From: Holophagaceae bacterium
GTDB lineage: Bacteria; Acidobacteriota; Holophagae; Holophagales; Holophagaceae
Direction of reading: 5' to 3'
Assembly: GCA_017859995.1 (NCBI GenBank)
Contig: JAFJUR010000002.1
Location: 1-48,118 of the forward strand
Length of the DNA stretch: 48,118 bases
This document shows, piece by piece, positions 8,979 to 16,617 of this stretch. Below the pieces are notes generated by a model that saw nothing but the letters and a program-made list of their open reading frames with translations, was not told the origin of the DNA and searched no databases. The stretch's first letter is position 1; the number at the start of each line of letters is the position of its first letter. The translations under genes and the position numbers were made by a program.

Positions 8979-10499
8979 TCAGGCGGGTTCGGTGAGGCCC
9001 ACGGGCGGCAGGCTGGGCTGCTCGAAGCGGGTGAAGAGGGTCTGGTCCTGCTCGCGGGTGATCCGGCGGACCACGGTGTGCAGCCAGACCAGGCAGACGC
9101 CGGAGAGCAGGGCCAGGAAGACCCACATGGTGGTCCAGAGGCCCGTGGACTTGAGCATGTAGCCGAAGAGGATGGGCCCGGCGAAGCCGCCCAGGCCGCC
9201 GATGACGCCCACGATGCCGCCCACCACGCCCACCTGCTCAGGGAAGTAGTCCGGGATGTAGCGGTACACCGCGGCCTTGCCGATGCCCCACACGATGCCC
9301 AGCAAGAAGACCAGGAAGGTGAAGATCCAGACGTTGGCCTGGAAGAAGACATGGGTGACGCCCGTGGCCAGGAGCTGCTTCTTCTTCACGGTGTCTCCCA
9401 CCTTCACCGCCGGCACCTGCCAGAAGCGGCTCTGGGGCAGCACCATGACGCGCTCGTTCTCGAACTCCGCCTCAGGGGCCTTCTCCCGCAGGGCGTAGGC
9501 CGTGCCGTTGACCACCACCCGACCCGGCCCCACCTCCTGCACCCGGCCACCCGCCTGCGCCAGCACGGCGGGCCCGGGGCTTTCGATGGTCATGCGCGGC
9601 ACCATGAGGGCCACGCAGGCCACCAGGCTGAGGCCGAAGGTCCAATACATGACGGTGCGGGCACCGAAACGGTCGGACATCCACCCGCCCGCGGCGCGGA
9701 TGAGCCCCGAAGGCAGGCTGAACAGGGCCGCCAGGAGACCAGCCATCGCGAGGCTCATGCCGTAGACGCCGACGTAGTAGGGGATGAGCCACTGGGCCAG
9801 GGCGACGAAGCACCCGAACACCAGGAAGTAGTAGAGGCCAAAGCGCCACACGCGCACATGGCGCAGCGGGCTCAGCAGCTCGCCGAGGCGCTTGCCCTTG
9901 GCGCTGGCCACCCGCCGCTCGTGGGTCAGCAGGTAGAAGGCGAGGGCCATCCCGACCAGCAGCACCGCGTAGAGCCGGGGCAGCATCCGCCAGCCCTCCA
10001 GGTTCGCGCCACCCGCGCTGAAGTGCTTGAGGAGCAGGGGGGCGCCCATGCTGGTGAGGGCGGACCCGGCATTGCCCGCGCCGAAGATGCCGAGGGCCGT
10101 GCCCTGGCGCTCCTTGCTGAACCACACGCTGGAATAGGCGATGCCCACGGCGAAGGCCGCGCCGGACAGGCCGAAGCCCAGGGAACCCAGCAGGAAGCCC
10201 TGGTAGGTGGTGACGGAACCCAGCAGCCAGGTGGGGATGGCGCTGAGCAGGAGCAGCAGGCTGTAGACCGTCCGCCCGCCGAAGCGGTCCGTCAGGAGGC
10301 CCACGGGCAGGCGCATGAGAGAGCCCGTGAGCACGGGGATGCCGATGAGCCAGCCCACCTGGCCCGTGTCCCAATGGAACACGCCGTTCTCCACCAGGAA
10401 GGTGACCAGCACGCCGTTCAGCGTCCACACCGCGAAGCAGAGGGTGAAGGCCAGTGTGCTCATGGCCAGGGCCGTGCGGGCTTGGGCCTGTTCAGACAT
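8979..10499 (-). CDS. NarK-type nitrate/nitrite MFS transporter (second copy) with central soluble insertion
   Basis: MSEQAQARTALAMSTLAFTLCFAVWTLNGVLVTFLVENGVF; GIFGAGNAGSALTSMGAPLL; GGIVGVIGGLGGFAGPILFGYM. Start taken at internal ATG 10499. Confidence 0.9.
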   Translation of the reverse strand: MSEQAQARTALAMSTLAFTLCFAVWTLNGVLVTFLVENGVFHWDTGQVGWLIGIPVLTGSLMRLPVGLLTDRFGGRTVYSLLLLLSAIPTWLLGSVTTYQGFLLGSLGFGLSGAAFAVGIAYSSVWFSKERQGTALGIFGAGNAGSALTSMGAPLLLKHFSAGGANLEGWRMLPRLYAVLLVGMALAFYLLTHERRVASAKGKRLGELLSPLRHVRVWRFGLYYFLVFGCFVALAQWLIPYYVGVYGMSLAMAGLLAALFSLPSGLIRAAGGWMSDRFGARTVMYWTFGLSLVACVALMVPRMTIESPGPAVLAQAGGRVQEVGPGRVVVNGTAYALREKAPEAEFENERVMVLPQSRFWQVPAVKVGDTVKKKQLLATGVTHVFFQANVWIFTFLVFLLGIVWGIGKAAVYRYIPDYFPEQVGVVGGIVGVIGGLGGFAGPILFGYMLKSTGLWTTMWVFLALLSGVCLVWLHTVVRRITREQDQTLFTRFEQPSLPPVGLTEPA

Positions 10500-10573
10500 G
10501 GAGGCTCCCGGAGGTGGGGAAGGAGGAATGGGCCGGCGGGGGGGATAAAAAAGAAATAGCAGTCTTAAATAGG

Positions 10574-10601
10574 GCCACGCCCGCCCTGGGACGGGCGTGG
10601 C
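10574..10601 (-). terminator. Intra-operon hairpin upstream of the second narK-type gene
   Basis: gccacgcccg-ccctggga-cgggcgtggc 10-bp perfect stem; minus-strand continuation is AT-rich (ccctatttaagactgctatttctttttta). Confidence 0.5.
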
Positions 10602-10609
10602 GCGAGGCA

Positions 10610-10822
10610 TCAGTCCTTCCGGCGGTGTTGCACGGTGCTGCGGAAGGCGAGGAACAGCGCGATCCCCGTGAGGGCCAGGGACACCCCGAAGGCGCCCGGC
10701 AGGACGCCGCGCTGGCCGTCGAGGACCGCGCCCAGCACGGTCTCGAAGAGGTAGAGCTGGATTACCAGCAGCACGAGGATGACGCCCAGCGCGGCCGGGG
10801 AGATGCGGACCGAAGCGCTCAC
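10610..10822 (-). CDS. Small (70 aa) two-TM membrane protein of the nitrate-reductase-like operon
   Basis: MSASVRISPAALGVILVLLVIQLYLFETVLGAVLDGQRGVLPGAFGVSLALTGIALFLAFRSTVQHRRKD; overlaps the preceding Rieske gene by 4 nt. Confidence 0.75.
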   Translation of the reverse strand: MSASVRISPAALGVILVLLVIQLYLFETVLGAVLDGQRGVLPGAFGVSLALTGIALFLAFRSTVQHRRKD

Positions 10823-11394
10823 GCCTTCACCTCCGCCGGGTCTTGACCCGCTTGGTCCCTGGGACAGGCCGCCCGCTGTCCTGGGGGCTCCAGCGTGGGC
10901 TTGGGCAGCTCACCCACGGCCCAGAGGCTGCCGTCGGAGCGCTCCTCCAGGGCGATGGCGGCCAAGGGCCGGCTGGGCGGGCCCTGCACGGGAAATCCCC
11001 GGTCGGTCTCGAAGAAGCCCAGGTGGCACGGGCATTCCAGACGATCGGCCTTGAAGCGGACGGCACAGCCCAGGTGAGTGCAGATCTGCCGATAGGCCTT
11101 CAGCTCGCCCTTGCCGGTGCGGAGCAGGATGCAGGCGTCGTGGGCATCCCGGAACTTGAAGAGGCGGCTTTCGCCGGGCTTCAGGTCCGCGGCCATGCCT
11201 ACAGCCACGGGGTGCTCCACCGGGCCGGGCTCCGGATCGGAGGCCCCTTCGAGGGGCGCCTTCCGCAGCCAGAGGAAGCCGATGCCCGTGGTGAAGCCCG
11301 CGCTCACCAGGGCGAGGAACCGGGCGAACTCCCGACGGGAGAAGTGGCCCTCTTCGGCGAGCTCGAGGGGAAAGGCGCGGCGCCACCAGGTCAT
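10819..11394 (-). CDS. Rieske [2Fe-2S] protein with N-terminal membrane anchor / Tat-like signal
   Basis: CTHLGCAV...CPCHLGFF Rieske ligand motifs; N-terminus FSRREFARFLALVSAGFTTGIGFLWL. Confidence 0.9.
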   Translation of the reverse strand: MTWWRRAFPLELAEEGHFSRREFARFLALVSAGFTTGIGFLWLRKAPLEGASDPEPGPVEHPVAVGMAADLKPGESRLFKFRDAHDACILLRTGKGELKAYRQICTHLGCAVRFKADRLECPCHLGFFETDRGFPVQGPPSRPLAAIALEERSDGSLWAVGELPKPTLEPPGQRAACPRDQAGQDPAEVKA

Positions 11395-11993
11395 CAGAGG
11401 CCTCCGGACGGGAACATCGAGTCGTCAATGAGCAGGGCCGCGTCCAGATGCAGAGGCGTTTCCGGATCGGGCACCATGATGGCGTTCTTGGTCTTGACCC
11501 GCACGGCGCCGATGAGGAAGTCGCGCAGGGGCTTGTTCTTGCGCATGCCGGCCACTTCGTCTTTCCGCACGAAGAGCAGGGCCTGGCTGGGGCAGACGGT
11601 GGCGCACATGGGCTTGTGGCCCACCGAGGTGCGGTCGTAGCAGAGGTCGCACTTGAGCATCTGCTCCAGGCCCGAGAACACGATGGGCACGCCGAAGGGG
11701 CAGCTCAGCTCGCAGTTCTGGCAGCCGATGCAGCGGGGCTTCTGGGCTGCGTGAACCACGCCGTCCTCGCTGCGCTTGATGGCGTCGGAGGGGCACACCT
11801 GGGCGCAGATGGGATCCTCGCAGTGCATGCACACGGTGGGCACGGTCTGGGGGCTGTTGTAGCGGTCGATCTCGTCGAGATGGATCATGGACCGGCCCCG
11901 GTGCGTGCCGCACTCCGCGCAGGCGCCGACGCAGGAACGGCAGCCGATGCAGCGCTGGGGATCGATAAAAAATCCGTAGTCCTGGGGCACCAT
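11394..11993 (-). CDS. 4Fe-4S dicluster electron-transfer subunit (DmsB/NrfC-like, four cluster motifs)
   Basis: CIGCRSCVGAC, CMHCEDPICAQVCP, CIGCQNCELSCP, CDLCYDRTSVGHKPMCATVCP; start codon overlaps the upstream stop (TGATG). Confidence 0.93.
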   Translation of the reverse strand: MVPQDYGFFIDPQRCIGCRSCVGACAECGTHRGRSMIHLDEIDRYNSPQTVPTVCMHCEDPICAQVCPSDAIKRSEDGVVHAAQKPRCIGCQNCELSCPFGVPIVFSGLEQMLKCDLCYDRTSVGHKPMCATVCPSQALLFVRKDEVAGMRKNKPLRDFLIGAVRVKTKNAIMVPDPETPLHLDAALLIDDSMFPSGGL

Positions 11994-14254
11994 CAGAACA
12001 CCTGCTCGGGCATGTCGGTCTGGTTGCTGCGGGCCTCGAAGGCCATGCGCTGCAACTCGGCCAGCTCGGGTGAAAACTGATCCTTGGTGGTCTTCCGCAG
12101 CCGCACCGCGCTCACCTTGAACTCGGGGATCTTGGAGACAGGATCCAGGTGCCGGCCCGTCAACCGGTTGGCCGACAGGGCGCCGGCCCAGTGGTAGGGA
12201 ATGAACACGGTGTCCGGGCGGATGCTCTTCACCACCCGGGCCGGCAGCACCATGGCGCCGCGCCGCGAGGTGATCTCCACCGCGTCGCCCTCCTGCAGGC
12301 CATACCGCTCCGCCAGGCGGGGGTGGATCTCCAGGTAGGGGTGGGGGCACTGCTCCACCAGGAAGCCGATGCGGCGGGTCTGGGTGCCGCTCAGGTAGTG
12401 GAAGACCACGCGGCCCGTGGTGAGCCAGATGGGGAACTCGTCATCCACCACCTCTGCCGGCGGACGGTACGGGGTGGGATTGAACCTCGCCTTGCCGTCG
12501 GGGTGGAAGAACCTCCCGCCCTCGAAGAGCCGCGGCGTGCCGGGATGGTCGTCCGTGGGGCAGGGCCAGAAGACGCCCATCTGCTGCTCGATCTTCGCGT
12601 AGCTGATGCCGGCGTAGTCCGCGGTGCCGCCCTTGGAGGCCACCCGCAGCTCGTTGAAGATGTCCTCGGGCTTCTGGAAGTGGTCGAAGTACTTGCCCCG
12701 GCCCAGGCGGTGGGCGAGCTCCACCATGATCTGCCAGTCCGGCCGGGCGTCCCCGGGGCAGTCCACGGCCTTGTTGATCTTGATGACGCGCCCCTCGGCG
12801 CTGGTGGAGGTGCCCTCGTCCTCCTCGTGCAGGGCGGAGGGCAGCACGATGTCGGCGTGCTGGGCGCTCTCGCTGAGGAAGAAGTCCAGGCAGACGAAGA
12901 ACTCGAGCTTGCTGAGGGCTTCCCGGGTGAACTGCGTGTCAGGCAGCGACACCAGGGGATTGAAGCAGAGCAGGAGGAGTCCCTTGATCTCGCCGGCGTG
13001 GATGGCGTTCATGATTTCCTGGGCGCTCTGGCCCACGCCCGGCAGCTCCTCGTCGGTGCAGCCCCAGACGCTGCAGATGTACTTCCGGTGCTCGGGGTTG
13101 CTGATGTCGCGGTTGCCCGGCAGCTGGTCGCACTTATGCCCGTGCTCCCGGCCGCCCTGGCCGTTGCCCTGGCCCGTGATGGTGGCGTATCCGCAGCCGG
13201 GGCGCCCGATGCGGCCCGTGGCGAGCACCATGTTGATGCAGCCGAGGACGTTGTCGACGCCCTTGGTCTGGTGCTCGATGCCCCGCGCGTGCAGGAGGAA
13301 GCTGGTCCGGGCCTCGCCCCACATGCGGGCAGCCTTCTCGATGGCGTCCACCGGCAGCCCCGTGATGCGGCTGGTCCATTCGGGCGTGCAGTCCTTCACC
13401 GCCTCCAGGGTCTGCTCGAAGCCGCTGGTGTGCTCGTTGACGAAGTCCCAGTCGATGAGGTTCCACCGGTGGAGGAGGTGCAGGATCCCGTTGGTGAGGG
13501 CCGAATCGGTGCCGGGCTTCAGGGGCAGCACCAGGTCGGCGGTGCGGGCCAGGGGCGTGATGCGGGGATCCACCACGATGAGCAGCGCGCCGCGATCCCG
13601 GGCCCGCCAGATGTAGTCGGTGGTGATGGGCGAGCATTCCGCCACGTTGGACCCGGCCACCCAGATGACGTCGGCCAGCTCGATGTCCGCCCAGGAGTTG
13701 GCGGCCCGGTCGACGCCGAAGGCCTTCTTGTTGCCCGCCCCCGCGCTCACCATGCAGAGGCGGCCGTTGTAGTCGAGGTTCTTCGTCTGCAGGCCCAGGC
13801 GCGCGAACTTGCCCGCGAGGTAGCTCTTCTCGTTGGTCAGCGAGACGCCGGACAGCACCGCGAAGGCATCCTTGCCATGGGCTGCCTGGATGCGCTGGAT
13901 CTCCGCGGCGGTGCGGTCCATGGCCTCGTTCCAGTCCATGGGCTCGAAGCCGTGTTCCGTGCGCTTCATGGCCCGGGTCAGGCGGTCCGGGTGGTTGCCC
14001 TGGAGGTAGCGCTTCACGCCCTTGGGGCAGAGCTTTCCCTGGTTGAAGGGGAAGGCCTCCCAGGGATCGAAGCCGATCACCTTGTTGTCCTTCACCTTCA
14101 GCTTGATGCCGCACTGCTGGCCGCAGAAGCAGCAGTGGGTCTCGACGATCTTGTCGGGCGTGGGATCGGACAGCCAGCCCCCCGGCGGGGCGAGGTTCAG
14201 ATGGGGGCCGAACTGGGCGCGGAGCTGGTCCTGGGAAAGAGGAAGAACGCTCAT
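11993..14254 (-). CDS. Molybdopterin (bis-MGD) oxidoreductase catalytic subunit, nitrate-reductase-like (Nas/NarB/NapA clade features)
   Basis: CCFCGQQC...GKLCPKG [4Fe-4S] motif, Cys in the Mo-ligand region ([19 protein letters not shown]), C-terminal molydopterin dinucleotide-binding domain; neighbours are NarK transporters and mobB. No N-terminal Tat signal seen. Confidence 0.9.
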   Translation of the reverse strand: MSVLPLSQDQLRAQFGPHLNLAPPGGWLSDPTPDKIVETHCCFCGQQCGIKLKVKDNKVIGFDPWEAFPFNQGKLCPKGVKRYLQGNHPDRLTRAMKRTEHGFEPMDWNEAMDRTAAEIQRIQAAHGKDAFAVLSGVSLTNEKSYLAGKFARLGLQTKNLDYNGRLCMVSAGAGNKKAFGVDRAANSWADIELADVIWVAGSNVAECSPITTDYIWRARDRGALLIVVDPRITPLARTADLVLPLKPGTDSALTNGILHLLHRWNLIDWDFVNEHTSGFEQTLEAVKDCTPEWTSRITGLPVDAIEKAARMWGEARTSFLLHARGIEHQTKGVDNVLGCINMVLATGRIGRPGCGYATITGQGNGQGGREHGHKCDQLPGNRDISNPEHRKYICSVWGCTDEELPGVGQSAQEIMNAIHAGEIKGLLLLCFNPLVSLPDTQFTREALSKLEFFVCLDFFLSESAQHADIVLPSALHEEDEGTSTSAEGRVIKINKAVDCPGDARPDWQIMVELAHRLGRGKYFDHFQKPEDIFNELRVASKGGTADYAGISYAKIEQQMGVFWPCPTDDHPGTPRLFEGGRFFHPDGKARFNPTPYRPPAEVVDDEFPIWLTTGRVVFHYLSGTQTRRIGFLVEQCPHPYLEIHPRLAERYGLQEGDAVEITSRRGAMVLPARVVKSIRPDTVFIPYHWAGALSANRLTGRHLDPVSKIPEFKVSAVRLRKTTKDQFSPELAELQRMAFEARSNQTDMPEQVF

Positions 14255-14261
14255 GGATACC

Positions 14262-15374
14262 TCAGGACTTTAGGCTGGTGGTGTCGGGGATGGGTTCGGC
14301 GTGCACGGGGATCGTGGCGAAGGGATCGAAGGCCCCGTGCAGGCGGGCGCCCTGGGCTTTCGCCACCAGGCGGCGCTTGCAGCGCGGGCAGAGGTCGAGG
14401 TGATGGATCCCCTCGCCATGCCTCGCGCCGTCCAGGTCGAGTTCCTTCCACAGCGCGATCAGGTCGCGGCGCTGGTTCATGCGGATGAAGCGGTCGCCGC
14501 AGCCCTTGCAGGAGAACCGACCTTCGGACTCACCGTCGGCCTTGTAGAGGGAGACGCCGACCTGGGCGGGCCGCTGGATGACGTGGAACAGCTTGCCGAA
14601 GGGCAGGCCCAGCAGCAGCAGGATCACGGTCAGCTCGTGCAGGAAGGCGAGCGTGGCGAAGTTGCGGCCCTGAAGCCACTTCTCCGAAGCGGTGAGCATG
14701 AGGCCGGTCATGCTCACGGCGATGAGCAGCACGAGGGGCAGCAGGTCGAGGTCGAAGCGCTGGGTGGCCGTGTCCCCTTCATCTTGCTTGCGGCGGATGA
14801 GGCTGAGCACGCAGCCGGCGATCACCATGACGGCGGCCAGGTCCAGCACATGGAAGCTCATGAACGCCGCGAAACTGTCCAGGGGGAAGCTGCCCGCGGG
14901 AAAGCCGAAGAGCCAAGCCTGGTAGCGCGTGGCGTCCAGCCCTTCGCTGGTGAACCGCACCCATCCGAACACCAGGGGGATGGTCACCGCGAAACCCAGC
15001 ATGCAGCCCCAGGCGAGGAGCGCGTGGGCCCCCCAGCGGCGCAGCGAGCGCTTTTCGATGAACCGCTGGAGGAACATCTGGTCGAGCGCCAGCACAGCCA
15101 TGTTCGGCAGGGCGCTGAAGACCTTGACGGAAAGGAGGGTGCGGACCGTGTGCCGGAAGTACATCCGGGTGGCGGGCCGCTCGATCCAGGTGAAATACCG
15201 ATAGGCGACCCCGAAACCCGCGAAGAGGGTCGCCAGGAGGTAGCCGAGCAGGGCAGGATCGAGCCAGCGCCCGCCCCGGCTGCCCAGGGCCACGACTCCG
15301 CAGAGGGCCAGGGTCGCGAGGGCGGCCCGGATCAGGGGGCGGGGTTCGAGGTCGAGACGGCCTGACAGGGACAT
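14262..15374 (-). CDS. NarI-like multi-TM membrane protein with C-terminal Cys-rich ribbon
   Basis: Several TM segments; [26 protein letters not shown] (two His 18 residues apart); C-terminal [15 protein letters not shown]...[11 protein letters not shown]. Start at internal ATG 15374. Confidence 0.78.
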   Translation of the reverse strand: MSLSGRLDLEPRPLIRAALATLALCGVVALGSRGGRWLDPALLGYLLATLFAGFGVAYRYFTWIERPATRMYFRHTVRTLLSVKVFSALPNMAVLALDQMFLQRFIEKRSLRRWGAHALLAWGCMLGFAVTIPLVFGWVRFTSEGLDATRYQAWLFGFPAGSFPLDSFAAFMSFHVLDLAAVMVIAGCVLSLIRRKQDEGDTATQRFDLDLLPLVLLIAVSMTGLMLTASEKWLQGRNFATLAFLHELTVILLLLGLPFGKLFHVIQRPAQVGVSLYKADGESEGRFSCKGCGDRFIRMNQRRDLIALWKELDLDGARHGEGIHHLDLCPRCKRRLVAKAQGARLHGAFDPFATIPVHAEPIPDTTSLKS

Positions 15375-15429
15375 GGGGTGCTCCAGGGGGCCCAGCGTTG
15401 ACCGGAACGGGACCCATAAGGTGGCTTTA

Positions 15430-15888
15430 TCAATGGGGATGAGCAAGGCCTTTGAGACGCAATCTTTGTTCGGATTGCCTCATGTGGCGCAGGTCCATCA
15501 GTTGCAGATCACGAATCGTGGCTTCCGTCATGGAGGAGGCCACCTGGGATTTCACGGCGGTCCAGGCCTCGTGGAGCGGGCAGGGATGCTCGCTGCTGCA
15601 GACCGGGAACCCCATGACGCAGCCATCCAGGGATTTCGGACCTTCGATGGCCACAACCACCTCGCCTACGGTGATGCGGTGCGCCGGGCGGCTCAGGCGG
15701 AACCCGCCCTTGGGACCCCGCACCGATTCGAGGAGGGACGCCTGGGCCAAGGATTGCAGGATCTTGGCGAGGTAGGGTGCGGGAAGGTCCAGCTGGGCCG
15801 CCAGATCTTTGGACAGGCAATGGCTTCCGTCCTCGGGCAGGGCGGCTAGGGCACGGAGGGCATAGCCCGTGGCGGTGTGGAACAACAT
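15430..15888 (-). CDS. Rrf2-family transcriptional regulator with three-Cys motif
   Basis: MLFHTATGYALRALAALPEDG...LAKILQSLAQASLLESVRGPKGGFRLSRPAHRITVGEVVVAIEG and CVMGFPVCSSEHPCPLHEAW. Confidence 0.92.
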   Translation of the reverse strand: MLFHTATGYALRALAALPEDGSHCLSKDLAAQLDLPAPYLAKILQSLAQASLLESVRGPKGGFRLSRPAHRITVGEVVVAIEGPKSLDGCVMGFPVCSSEHPCPLHEAWTAVKSQVASSMTEATIRDLQLMDLRHMRQSEQRLRLKGLAHPH

Positions 15889-15984
15889 TCAGGAGTCCTT
15901 GCTCTGAATTATAGGTACACCAGGACCAGCGCAATCGTCCACTGGGCTGTGACCGGCGTCATAGCGTTTCTTGGAACAATGCGT

Positions 15985-16488
15985 TCAGGGCCGCCCCAGG
16001 CCCATGCGAGCAAGGATGAATCCGGCGATGGCGGCGGGATCATTCAGGTCCAGCCGCGGGATCGCGAGGCCGGGCAGGGGGCGATCGCTCGCCACGGCCA
16101 CGATCTCCGGGTCGTCATGGCAGAGCAGGGGCTTGCCCTCGGACTCGCGGTGGATCTCCAGCTTGGGATGGGAATGGGTCTTGAATCCCTCGATGAGCAG
16201 CAGGTCCACGGGGGTCATGCGCTCGATGAGGGATTCAATGCTGGGCTCGGCCTCCTCCCGGGATTCGTGCATGAGCACCCAGCGTGAGGAGGTCACGACC
16301 AGCACCTCCGAGGCACCCGCCTCGCGATGCCTGAAGGAATCCTTGCCGGGGGTATCCAGGTCGAACCGGTGGTGCGCGTGCTTCATGGTGGACACCTGAA
16401 CCCCCGCAGCCTTCAGGAGCGGCAGCACCGCCACCAGCAGGCTCGTCTTTCCGCTGCCGCTCCAGCCCACGATCCCCATGACCTTCAT
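15985..16488 (-). CDS. mobB: Molybdopterin-guanine dinucleotide biosynthesis protein B
   Basis: MGIVGWSGSGKTSLLVAVLPLLKAAGVQVSTMKHAHHRFDLDTPGKDSFRHREAGA; LLLIEGFK. Confidence 0.93.
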   Translation of the reverse strand: MKVMGIVGWSGSGKTSLLVAVLPLLKAAGVQVSTMKHAHHRFDLDTPGKDSFRHREAGASEVLVVTSSRWVLMHESREEAEPSIESLIERMTPVDLLLIEGFKTHSHPKLEIHRESEGKPLLCHDDPEIVAVASDRPLPGLAIPRLDLNDPAAIAGFILARMGLGRP

Positions 16489-16617
16489 CCCGCCTCCTGC
16501 CGACCGGAATGTGGGCGGGGTGTGACCCCGCCTGTCCAGGCATTCATGATCGTGGGTGATATTCCAGGCTATCCAGTCTTTTATGTCATTCCCGGGCCGC
16601 GGATGGAATCCCGGGGG

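Noticed and set aside
7719-10559. 946-aa plus-strand ORF across the NarK genes
   Set aside because: Low-complexity Gln/Gly/Ala/His-rich translation antisense to two well-supported MFS genes; typical GC-rich frame artefact.
12149-14488. 779-aa plus-strand ORF antisense to the Mo subunit
   Set aside because: Antisense shadow ORF with no recognisable domain.
16514-16532. ggcggggt-gtg-accccgcc hairpin upstream of mobB
   Set aside because: Good stem but no T-run and position fits either leader or downstream of another gene; no assignable function.
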